DNA from: Desulfocapsa sp050291935
GTDB lineage: Bacteria > Desulfobacterota > Desulfobulbia > Desulfobulbales > Desulfocapsaceae
Direction of reading: 5' to 3'
Assembly (NCBI GenBank): GCA_050291935.1
Contig: JBNKKR010000003.1
Location: 1-64,000 of the forward strand
Length of the DNA: 64,000 nucleotides
Under the pieces are notes generated by a model. The model worked only from the letters and a program-made list of their open reading frames with translations, had not been told where the DNA came from and did not search any database. This document shows, one piece after another, positions 42,493 through 50,688 of this stretch (position 1 is the first letter of the stretch; every line of letters begins with the position of its first letter). Made by a program: the position numbers and the translations under genes.

Positions 42493-45400
42493 CTATTTCT
42501 TAATCTTAAACTTATCCACCATATCCCGAAGATGTGCGGCAAACTCACTGAGCTGGGTGGCGTTGCTCAGCACTGCCGAACTATTTGTTTCAAGCTCACC
42601 GGCGGATTTATCAATACCTGAGATATCGCTGGAAATATCCCGGGCAACGGTTGAGCTTTCCGCCACATTTTCCGTTACCTCCTGAATACCTTGGGAGGCC
42701 TGGGCCACGTTGGACGCAATTTCCTGGGTTGCCGCAGACTGTTGTTCCATGGCGGCCGCCACCGTATTGGTCATGGAATTTATCTCGTCAATAACATGGG
42801 AAATCGCTGCAATTTCAGACACCGTATCCTGGGTCGAATTCTGGATCCCCTCAATATTATTCTTGATCTCAAGGGTTGCCTCTGCGGTCTGCTTGGCCAG
42901 TTCTTTTATTTCATTGGCCACGATGGCAAACCCTTTACCGGCTTCCCCAGCCCTTGCCGCCTCAATGGTGGCGTTTAGGGCCAAGAGGTTTGTCTGCTCG
43001 GAAATCTCGGTGATGGCTTCTGTCACCTTGCTGATTGCCGCGGCCGCCTTACCCAGTTGATTCACTTTTTCCGATGTTTTTGATGCCTGTCCCACCGCTT
43101 CCGAAGTCATGGAACTGGTTTTTGCGGTGTTTTGGGTGATTTCGGTAATAGTCGAGGTCATCTCCTCAGCCGCAGCGGACACGATATTCACATTGGTGGC
43201 CGCCTCTTCTGCTGCCGCCGCCACAGAACTCATATTAACACTCATTTCTTCGGCCGCTGTGGCAACCGAATTGGCCCGGTTACTTGTTTCACCTGAATTA
43301 TTAGTCATGGTATCCGCTGTTGTGGTTAACATCTTCGATGATTCACTTAACTCGGATGCCCCTTGCTGAATATCAAGCATCATAGTTCGTAAGTTTTCGT
43401 TCATCTCCATCAGCGCATCAGCTAATATTCCTGTTTCATCCTGCTGCGACACCACCACTTCCTGACTCAAATCACCATCGGCAATGGCCTTTGCAAAGGC
43501 AACACATTTAAGTATGGGCCGTGTAATTGTTCCAGTGAGATAGAGCGTTGCGGCCACGCCAAAAAGGAGCATAACCACCAGTAACACCATAACAGTAAGC
43601 AAGCCCTCACGTACCGTCCCTTCCGCCTGAGCCTGCATCTCATGGGAAAACCCTTCCATTCCATTTGCGAACTCATGGAGCAATTCCCGCATTACTTCAA
43701 CCTCAGGCTCGATGGCTGCCTCAGCTACAATTACTGTTTTTAGATTTTCTTCATAGAGCAAAACATCATCGACAACGTCTTGCAGCATCTTCCGGTCATG
43801 TTCCTCATCAAGTTCTTTTCCAGCCTGTCCAAGATAGCCCTTTACAGCACCCAACTCTTGCTCCATGGCGGCAATATGACGAACATTCTTATCCACCAGG
43901 AACTCCATCTCGGCATGGGCCAACTTCAGGCAATGATTTTCTATGGCAAAAAGATGTTCAACAATGGCGGTCTGCGCAGTAATGGCCGTCATATCCTTCC
44001 CCGCATGCTCCACCTCGTGCAGTTCCTCCTCATGATGTTTTATCATCTCTTCCAACGACTCTTCAAAGTGCAGGGTTGTTTCATCCAGGCGTTCTTTGGC
44101 CCCTTCAATCCCGTGAAAAGAGGAGACGACCTTCTTAAAGTGTTCCCCATATTCCTGCATCATTTCATTAAGTTTCCCGACGGTGGCAATCTGCTCATCG
44201 CTAAGCTCCCCACTCTCCACTGCCTCACGGATCATGGCATGGGTCAGTTCAATGGCCTCTTCTGCATGATGAATCTGATCCTCTCCGTAGCCTTTATTTT
44301 CCAAACCATAGAGCAGGAAATTATTCTGCGCTCCGTTGATATTGCCCACCTCAATTTCAAGCTCCATAATAGTCGCCTCAAGGTGTCCTGCCCTATTCAC
44401 TCGTTGCAAATTCTGGTAGCTGGCCGTCCCCATAATGGTCGCCATAAGAAGAAGAGAGCCAAAACTTGCATACATCTTTGCCCTCAACTTCATCCTTTTC
44501 AGGGCTTTGGTCACCACAAAAAAGATGACCAGCACCATAAAACCAGCGACAATAACGACAATTATCCAAAAATTACTCGAAAGCCCTTTGGCATGAATGG
44601 CATGTTCCTGGGCCTCCAAGTTGGCTAAGGTGTGAGACTGAAGAATATTCAGGGTACTCTCATCTGCAAGTTTCACCGCCACCGTTTGTATTGCACCTGC
44701 TGACCCTGCGCCTGCTCCATGGCCAGATGCCACATGTGCTTCATGGGCATGGCTATCATGGCCATCCTCTGCCATTACATTCATCGCCCGGCCGGGATTT
44801 TGTTCAACTTTTGCAAGGATATCCCCCACCTTCTGTTCAGGCAGCCATTTGACCCCACCGGTACTGACATCATAAATGGCACCAACCACCTTCACTTTCT
44901 TTTCCCGGTACAAATTCCTGGAAGAGGGGGAAGTCATAAAGAGATCTTCAATGCCCTGCCACACATTTTCCACAATGGCAGGAGCAATGATCGAGTCCCC
45001 CTTCATCTCCGGATGCATATGCATGGTCCGTTTTACTGCGGGAACAATTCTGTCAACAAGGGGAGGGATATTGCGTTCCAGGGAATGGCCTTTTCCCTGC
45101 AAGACATGGGTAACGGCGGTCACCGCGCCACATTGGGTATGACCAAGGACCACCAATACCGGAGTGTGGACATGGGCAAGCCCATATTCAATGGAACCGG
45201 CTTCGTCGGTATCAACCACATTACCGGCCACCCTGATCACAAAAATATCCATTACGCCTGCATCAAAAATACGTTCCACCGGAACCCGTGAATCGGAGCA
45301 GGTTATAACCGTGGCATAGGCATGATCACCCTGATCTTCGACACCGGCCTGATACAGTCTTGAGGAATGAGTATGGGGATGGTTGGAAACACCCGATGTA

Positions 45401-45534
45401 AAACGTTGATTGCCCTCTTTTAAAAGCTGTATGGCTTCATCGGGGCTTGGTTTTGTTGCTGCAAAAGATTCCGTACAAGGTACTGCAACCAACAAAAAAA
45501 GGCAACTAAGTGCAAGGATCCACCGCTTTCCCAT
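42493..45534 (-). CDS. Beta-carbonic anhydrase-chemoreceptor fusion
   Basis: One uninterrupted 1,013-residue frame. Residues 1-26 are a signal-type helix. Residues ~28-255 are a complete beta-carbonic anhydrase: CSDSRVP (zinc ligand Cys79, Asp81-Arg83 dyad) and GHTQCGAV (zinc ligands His132, Cys135). A His/Gly-rich linker (~256-285) follows, then TM helices near 322-343 and 356-372, and a helical periplasmic bundle (~375-640). TM3 (644-667), HAMP and the MCP signalling coil with EISEQTNLLALNATIEAARA complete it. Topology puts the enzyme in the periplasm. AGGAGGAGGAG precedes the ATG. It likely senses CO2/bicarbonate or the pH change its reaction causes (inference). No frameshift or junction artefact is visible. 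Confidence 0.92.
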   Translation of the reverse strand: MGKRWILALSCLFLLVAVPCTESFAATKPSPDEAIQLLKEGNQRFTSGVSNHPHTHSSRLYQAGVEDQGDHAYATVITCSDSRVPVERIFDAGVMDIFVIRVAGNVVDTDEAGSIEYGLAHVHTPVLVVLGHTQCGAVTAVTHVLQGKGHSLERNIPPLVDRIVPAVKRTMHMHPEMKGDSIIAPAIVENVWQGIEDLFMTSPSSRNLYREKKVKVVGAIYDVSTGGVKWLPEQKVGDILAKVEQNPGRAMNVMAEDGHDSHAHEAHVASGHGAGAGSAGAIQTVAVKLADESTLNILQSHTLANLEAQEHAIHAKGLSSNFWIIVVIVAGFMVLVIFFVVTKALKRMKLRAKMYASFGSLLLMATIMGTASYQNLQRVNRAGHLEATIMELEIEVGNINGAQNNFLLYGLENKGYGEDQIHHAEEAIELTHAMIREAVESGELSDEQIATVGKLNEMMQEYGEHFKKVVSSFHGIEGAKERLDETTLHFEESLEEMIKHHEEELHEVEHAGKDMTAITAQTAIVEHLFAIENHCLKLAHAEMEFLVDKNVRHIAAMEQELGAVKGYLGQAGKELDEEHDRKMLQDVVDDVLLYEENLKTVIVAEAAIEPEVEVMRELLHEFANGMEGFSHEMQAQAEGTVREGLLTVMVLLVVMLLFGVAATLYLTGTITRPILKCVAFAKAIADGDLSQEVVVSQQDETGILADALMEMNENLRTMMLDIQQGASELSESSKMLTTTADTMTNNSGETSNRANSVATAAEEMSVNMSSVAAAAEEAATNVNIVSAAAEEMTSTITEITQNTAKTSSMTSEAVGQASKTSEKVNQLGKAAAAISKVTEAITEISEQTNLLALNATIEAARAGEAGKGFAIVANEIKELAKQTAEATLEIKNNIEGIQNSTQDTVSEIAAISHVIDEINSMTNTVAAAMEQQSAATQEIASNVAQASQGIQEVTENVAESSTVARDISSDISGIDKSAGELETNSSAVLSNATQLSEFAAHLRDMVDKFKIKK

Positions 45535-45550
45535 AACTCCTCCTCCTTAT

Positions 45551-45579
45551 AGTATACTAAGTCTTTCCAGATACAACAA
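45551..45579 (-). promoter_or_regulatory. Possible promoter of the fusion chemoreceptor
   Basis: TTGTTG (45579-45574) and TATACT (45556-45551) are 17 bp apart on the minus strand. The predicted start of transcription falls within the Shine-Dalgarno region, leaving a very short leader, so this is tentative. Confidence 0.3.
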
Positions 45580-46022
45580 AAACTACGTACCACAAACGTT
45601 TACAGATAAGGGCTTCTAAAGCTGAGTTGAGCAGCTTGCCTGCTCGTACGAAACTTATGTCCTGGCGGTATAGGAAGTATCTCATTTCCAATGCACAAAT
45701 TCAAATTATATTCTCAAGAATTATTATCAACACAATTAGCCCGGATGTAATTGCATGGTTTTATATATCGTTTTTCCCCGCACAAAAGCTGAAAGGCGTT
45801 TTTGCCATACAGGTACAAACATCACGGACATGAAAGCGATAAACCAGTCCAACCGATAAGAAAAGATTCCGAAGTGGATCAAATAGGCTATTTTGAACGT
45901 AGAAGAAAGAATGTTTCGCTGCAGTGTTGGAATGGAAACCAGCGGGGAGAGGGGGACAATTGAATCATAAACAAGCAGCAGCGATACCAGCGTATTACTG
46001 CTGCCCACACTCTTTATTTAGG
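45580..46022. other. Intergenic stretch with no supported gene
   Basis: About 440 bp between the fusion chemoreceptor and the lysine-rich gene. A 90-codon minus frame (45736-46008, GTG start) is hydrophobic in composition but shows no domain or ribosome binding site. No repeat or strong hairpin stands out. Confidence 0.45.
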
Positions 46023-46151
46023 TTACTTCTTCTTCCCTTTCTTGCCCTTCTTGGCCTTTTTATCCTTTTTCTCTTTCTTGGCCTTTTTCAGATCTTTCTT
46101 TTTCGCCTTTTTTGCAGCCTCTTTTTTCTTTTCTTTCTTTTTCTTTGCCAT
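46023..46151 (-). CDS. 42-residue lysine-rich protein
   Basis: The frame reads MAKKKKEKKKEAAKK and ends KKGKKGKKK; over half of the residues are lysine and the rest mostly Ala, Glu, Asp and Gly. GGAGG lies at ideal distance from the ATG (46151), which supports translation. The composition resembles histone H1-like or nucleic-acid-binding tails. No partner gene is evident. Function unknown; binding to DNA, RNA or polyanions is inference. Confidence 0.6.
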   Translation of the reverse strand: MAKKKKEKKKEAAKKAKKKDLKKAKKEKKDKKAKKGKKGKKK

Positions 46152-46321
46152 GTCATCCTCCACAAATTACTGTTTTGGCTTCAGCGCCGCATTTCAAGCA
46201 TATGACCTGTAGCCACACAGTATATCCTAACAGTATGGGAAGCGATTCATCATGTCAATACTAATTTTTCTATAAATTATTTTTGATTGCACCCTGAGAA
46301 CTATATGGTTACAATTCAATT

Positions 46322-46600
46322 ATGATCAAAAATTTCATTCATAAAGGCTTGGAAAAGTTCTTTACCAAAGGAAATAAAGCTGGCATTCAAGCTCGTCATG
46401 CAAATAGAATCAGGTTAATTTTGGCACAATTAAACCAGGCGAAAACCATAGAAGATATGAATATTCCAACGCTTGCTTTGCATCAATTAAAGGGTAAAAG
46501 AAAGGGGATTTGGGCTGTCACAGTTCGGACAAACTGGCGCATTACATTTCGTTTTGTCGAAGGTGATGCAGAAATTGTGAATTATGAAGATTATCACTAA
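46322..46600 (+). CDS. higB: HigB-type toxin
   Basis: A 92-residue RelE-superfamily toxin of the HigB group. Typical motifs are KGLEKFFTKGNKAGIQARHA, LHQLKGKRKGIWAVTVRTNW and RITFRFVEGDAEIVNYEDYH. Such toxins cleave mRNA on the ribosome. The antitoxin gene follows after 21 bp, giving the inverted toxin-first order of hig loci. Confidence 0.92.
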   Translation: MIKNFIHKGLEKFFTKGNKAGIQARHANRIRLILAQLNQAKTIEDMNIPTLALHQLKGKRKGIWAVTVRTNWRITFRFVEGDAEIVNYEDYH

Positions 46601-46621
46601 ACCATCTCACTACGGCAAAAT

Positions 46622-46933
46622 ATGAAAATGCACAATCCTCCACATCCAGGTGAAATAGTAAAAGGTCTATGGCTAGTACCGATGAATATCACTATTACCG
46701 ACGCTGCTAAATCCATTGGTGTCAGCCGAAAAACACTATCTAAACTTATAAACAAAAAAAGCAGTATAACGCCTGAAATGGCTGTGCGCTTATCAATAGC
46801 TTTTGGGAGTAGTCCTGAAAGCTGGATGGGACACCAAGTGGCCTATGACTTATGGAAAGTCGAGCAACATAAAAAGGAACTTAACGCCACTCCCATTTGG
46901 AAAACAACACCATTGGCAAGCCATTCAATCTGA
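46622..46933 (+). CDS. higA: HigA-type antitoxin
   Basis: A 103-residue XRE-family protein: PPHPGEIVKGLWLVPMNITI, then AAKSIGVSRKTLSKLINKKS (helix-turn-helix) and EMAVRLSIAFGSSPESWMGH. It should bind HigB and repress the operon. The toxin frame is intact. Confidence 0.93.
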   Translation: MKMHNPPHPGEIVKGLWLVPMNITITDAAKSIGVSRKTLSKLINKKSSITPEMAVRLSIAFGSSPESWMGHQVAYDLWKVEQHKKELNATPIWKTTPLASHSI

Positions 46934-47000
46934 GAAACATCACCAGGGAGGCATATTCAAATAAATCCAGCTCCCCAAGCCACATGGAGGAGAAACCCTC

Positions 47001-48107
47001 TTATTCCCGGCAAGGGGGAAAAGAGAGGATAATAGTGGTCCCTTTTCCCTGGTCCGATTCCACCGCAATGGAAGCTCCATGGGAATCCATAATCTGCTTG
47101 GTCAAAAAAAGACCAAGCCCGGTCCCATGCTCTTTGGTGGTAAAACGTTCTTCAAAAATATGGGGCAAGACCGTGGGGTCAATTCCCACACCATTATCTT
47201 GCACAGAGAAGCACACCTGTTGCTTTTCTTCAAAGAGGCGTAAACGGACCTCCGGCTCCTCTTTTCCCTTAACCGCCTGCTGCGCGTTAACCAGTAAATT
47301 CACTATCACTCTTTTGATCTGGTAAGGCTTGCATTTGATAGGTGCAACCCCGGGTTCTATATCTTTTACCAATGCACCGCCGAACTGTCTTGCGTACATA
47401 TTGATAACCGGCAACAGTTCGTCAAAGGTGTGGATATCAGGCTCCTCCCCGATATTTCGTAAATAACTGGTAAAACCTCGGCAAATTTCCTCGCCAAGCT
47501 TGATGCTACTGGTAATCAAAGCAGCATCTTGCAGGATCTCTTGCCACTCTTGTAAATCTGTTGGCGGCTCTTCTGGAAGCAGCCATTCAATAAACATTGC
47601 CGAACTAAAAACATTGGCCATATCGTGGGCCAATCCCCCTGCCTGAATGCCAAGTTCCGCCTTCTGTTCCAACAGCTCATTTTTATGGTCCAGCAAAGAA
47701 ATAGACTGCTGTAACTGGTCCCTTTGTTGTTTGATCAACAGATGATTTCTGACCCGAGCGGCAACCACCGGCCCATTAAATGGTTTGGAAATATAATCCA
47801 CGGCGCCATATTCCAAGCCTTTTCTTTCACTTTTTTGATCATCAAGGGCGGTGATAAAAATAATTGGGATATCACGGGTTGCCCCATCACTTTTAAGTCG
47901 CTGGCACACTTCAAAGCCATCCATATCCGGCATCATAACATCAAGCAAAATAAGATCAGGTGTAGTCTTAGCGACAAATTCCAGCGCGGACAAGCCATCC
48001 ATGGCCACAGAAATCTCATGCTCATCGCCCAGCACCTCAAGTAAAACATCGATATTTGAGGTCACATCATCCACAATTAAAATTAACTGTTTTGTCTTCT
48101 TAGACAT
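47001..48107 (-). CDS. Response regulator with C-terminal histidine kinase
   Basis: About 368 residues from ATG 48107, preceded by GAGGGAA. An N-terminal receiver has IVDD (Asp13-14), phospho-Asp56 in LILLDVMMPD and Lys in ISKPF. A coiled coil leads to a kinase part with His161 in GLAHDMANVF, the N-box IVNLLVNAQQAVKG, DNGVGI and GTGLGLFL. There is no membrane segment. It is divergent from a sigma-54 activator, the probable partner. Confidence 0.88.
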   Translation of the reverse strand: MSKKTKQLILIVDDVTSNIDVLLEVLGDEHEISVAMDGLSALEFVAKTTPDLILLDVMMPDMDGFEVCQRLKSDGATRDIPIIFITALDDQKSERKGLEYGAVDYISKPFNGPVVAARVRNHLLIKQQRDQLQQSISLLDHKNELLEQKAELGIQAGGLAHDMANVFSSAMFIEWLLPEEPPTDLQEWQEILQDAALITSSIKLGEEICRGFTSYLRNIGEEPDIHTFDELLPVINMYARQFGGALVKDIEPGVAPIKCKPYQIKRVIVNLLVNAQQAVKGKEEPEVRLRLFEEKQQVCFSVQDNGVGIDPTVLPHIFEERFTTKEHGTGLGLFLTKQIMDSHGASIAVESDQGKGTTIILSFPPCRE

Positions 48108-48261
48108 AATTTCCCTCATCTTGTTTATGGAGTAGCATGCAACTCTAAACTTTTTTTATCATCCATTGATGTTCTCCCACCATTTATAGTAGCATACTTT
48201 TAGGGAAATAAATAATTGATCCAAAAATTCTTATCCCAAAATAGAGCAAAACAATTTTCCC

Positions 48262-49662
48262 ATGGCAAAAATACTGATAGTTGATGACGATCTCACCTTA
48301 AGCCATATCCTCCTAAAACAACTGCAAAAAGGAGGATATTCGGCAGAGGCGTGCGCCACAATGACCCTTGGGCTTGCCGCCGTGGAAAATGATAATTGGG
48401 ACATTGTGCTGCTTGATGTGCATATGCCGGATGGTAATGGCCTTGAGAATCTTCCCCAATTCGTGCAGGCAAAATCCGCCCCCGAAGTCATTATGGTTAC
48501 CGGATACGGTGCCCTTGACGGGGCAGAGCAGGCCATTACCAGTGGTGCCTGGAGTTATATCGAAAAGCCAAATGTGCTTCGTGAACTCCCGCTCCATTTA
48601 ACCAGAGCCTTACAGTACAGGAAAGAAAAACAGCGGGTAAAATCGATACCCGTTGCTCTGAAGCGTAAACAGATCATTGGCGAGTCAGCAGCAATCTGGC
48701 GCTGTCTTGACGAACTGGCCAAAGCGGCCGCAAGCGATGTCAATACCCTTATCAGTGGAGAAACAGGAACGGGAAAAGAAGTATTTGCCAAGACAATCCA
48801 TGAAAATTCATCAAGGGCCAGCCACAATTTTGTGGTGGTTGATTGCGCTTCCCTCCCGGAAAACCTTATCGAAAATGCCCTGTTTGGTCATATCAAAGGC
48901 TCTTTTACAGGGGCTGACAGGGACAAAAGCGGGCTTATCCAGCATGCCGACAAAGGGACCCTTTTTCTTGATGAGGTGGGCGAATTACCCCCTGCCATGC
49001 AAAAAACATTTCTCCGCGTACTTCAGGAACGCAACTACCGCCCCATAGGAGGGGCCAAGGAGCGTCACAGTGATTTTCGCCTGATCGCAGCCACCAACCG
49101 TAATCTGGAGGAGATGGTGGCCGACGGCAGCTTTCGGCAAGATCTCCTCTTCCGCCTAAACGGGCTCCATATGCACTTACCTCCCTTGGCCAAACGCAAA
49201 GAGGATATCAAAAAATTGGCCACCCATTTTATTACCAAGCTCTGTGAGCGATACAAAAAACAGAGTAAAGGCATTGCGCCTGATTTTATCGAAGCACTCA
49301 TAGCCCATGACTGGCCCGGTAATGTGAGAGAACTTTCGCAAACCATGGAACATGTCTTTGCAGGCGCCCTGGAAGCGCCGACGCTGTTTAGCATCCACCT
49401 CCCTCCGGATTTTCGCATTCGCCTGGCCAAGAGCAATAGCGTGGAACACATCCCGGAGAATAGGGAAGACAAGAATGGACCTGCACAACCAAACAGTAGC
49501 CTACTTCCCTGGCGTGAGGACAAAGCCCAGCATGAAAAACAGTACCTTCTCAGGCTGCTTAACAAAAGTAACAACACCATCCAACAGGCCTGCCACCTCT
49601 CCGGTCTGTCTCGTTCCAGGCTATATCAGCTTTTGGGGAAATATGATATCAGTGTAAAATGA
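48262..49662 (+). CDS. NtrC-type sigma-54 response regulator
   Basis: A 466-residue activator. The receiver has Asp8-Asp9 and phospho-Asp52 (LLDVHMPDG). The AAA+ domain has Walker A GETGTGKE (166-173), the sigma-54-contact loop GSFTGA (213-218), Walker B TLFLDEVGEL and an R-finger region. A Fis-type HTH ends the protein (TIQQACHLSGLSRSRLYQLL). It should open sigma-54 promoters after phosphorylation, probably by the kinase encoded divergently. Target promoters were not identified. Confidence 0.93.
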   Translation: MAKILIVDDDLTLSHILLKQLQKGGYSAEACATMTLGLAAVENDNWDIVLLDVHMPDGNGLENLPQFVQAKSAPEVIMVTGYGALDGAEQAITSGAWSYIEKPNVLRELPLHLTRALQYRKEKQRVKSIPVALKRKQIIGESAAIWRCLDELAKAAASDVNTLISGETGTGKEVFAKTIHENSSRASHNFVVVDCASLPENLIENALFGHIKGSFTGADRDKSGLIQHADKGTLFLDEVGELPPAMQKTFLRVLQERNYRPIGGAKERHSDFRLIAATNRNLEEMVADGSFRQDLLFRLNGLHMHLPPLAKRKEDIKKLATHFITKLCERYKKQSKGIAPDFIEALIAHDWPGNVRELSQTMEHVFAGALEAPTLFSIHLPPDFRIRLAKSNSVEHIPENREDKNGPAQPNSSLLPWREDKAQHEKQYLLRLLNKSNNTIQQACHLSGLSRSRLYQLLGKYDISVK

Positions 49663-49680
49663 ATTTTGATACATCATCGT

Positions 49681-49709
49681 GATTTTTAATGATGCCACCA
49701 TTAAAAATC
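49681..49709 (+). terminator. Hairpin after the sigma-54 activator gene
   Basis: GATTTTTAATG / CATTAAAAATC is a perfect 11-bp stem with a 7-bp loop, starting 19 bp after the stop codon. The following run is only GAGGTATTTTC, so termination is likely but not textbook. Confidence 0.4.
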
Positions 49710-49956
49710 GAGGTATTTTCGTTATCAATTCAAAAACACCATGACGACACCAACCAAAAAAATCCAATAAATGCGACATTCTCCACTTTTCCAGACATCT
49801 TTTCCCGTACAACAAGAAGCTAGTTCCAACTTCAACCATCCGTAATAGTCTGTTTTAACAAACAAATATTTTTATCAATTCTCCATATTATTCTTGGCAT
49901 CAAATATGCTTGTCTAAGGAAAAGCATATTTTTCAACCATGGTCTGGGGTTGTTTT

Positions 49957-50361
49957 ATGAATATTATTTTTTATTCCGAATCGTCTTCACAGCTTGTCGA
50001 GCGTTGTCTTAGCATTCTTAGGCATGATTGCGGTCTGTACGATACCATTGTCCTGCCCACCGGATGCAGGCTTGAATGTGACAGGTGTCTTGAGCTGCGA
50101 AGTGGTGATATTATGATCCTTTTTTCTGCCAATCGGGCAGAACTGAACAGCTTGCTTGCACTTCGTCCTGCCCTTGAGAATTTTCGCATCATTTTACTTA
50201 CCGCCACCCCTTGTGCAGAAGAATGCCAGCAACGGGTCCACCTGCTTGCCCCCCGCTATATTACCACCATCGACGATATACAAGGGATCCGCGCTGTTAT
50301 CAAAAAAATGCTCCTTCACTCAAGGGTAGCTGATTCCATTAGAATTTCCTGCACAAAGTAA
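49957..50361 (+). CDS. Receiver-like protein of unknown function
   Basis: About 134 residues from ATG 49957 (an upstream ATG at 49939 is also in frame). The alternation of strands and helices (MNIIFYSESS, DIMILFSANR, FRIILLTATP, YITTIDDIQG) resembles a degenerate receiver or flavodoxin-like fold. The phospho-Asp position is not obvious. Four Cys residues lie in the middle (GCRLECDRC). Context suggests a signalling role. Not assigned to a family. Confidence 0.55.
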   Translation: MNIIFYSESSSQLVERCLSILRHDCGLYDTIVLPTGCRLECDRCLELRSGDIMILFSANRAELNSLLALRPALENFRIILLTATPCAEECQQRVHLLAPRYITTIDDIQGIRAVIKKMLLHSRVADSIRISCTK

Positions 50362-50688
50362 CCAATACAGCAAATAGCAATTCACTGACCCACCCCGTTT
50401 TTTTATAAACAGTCCATTCGAGTAAAAGAAGTTCAAACCTCCTCCCTCCTTGTTGCATTCCGAGAAGTAGCAAATCCAACAAATGAGACAAGGTCTCGCT
50501 TATTGGATTTTCCACATCCCTTCCACCAAATCACACAAAAGCCAACACACACCATATCACGCTGGTATCACAACACTTTTCCAAATTCAGACAAGTTAAA
50601 ATCCGCTGGCACGAATGTTGCTCAACCAAGAGAAACCAACTCCAGGGACACACAGTTAATCGATAAACAAAGCAACAGAGGAGAGATC
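50362..50688 (+). other. 327-bp region before the Cache chemoreceptor
   Basis: It contains an imperfect hairpin with outer arms AAATCCAA (50472-50479) and TTGGATTT (50503-50510) and inner GAGAC/GTCTC, followed by a short T-run. This may be a terminator of the upstream gene. An in-frame extension of the chemoreceptor to 50503 crosses this hairpin and is rejected. The Shine-Dalgarno AGAGGAGAG precedes 50689. Confidence 0.4.

Noticed and set aside
45736..46008. 90-codon minus frame before the lysine-rich gene
   Set aside because: GTG start without ribosome binding site, no domain, amino-acid composition like a chance frame in AT-rich DNA.
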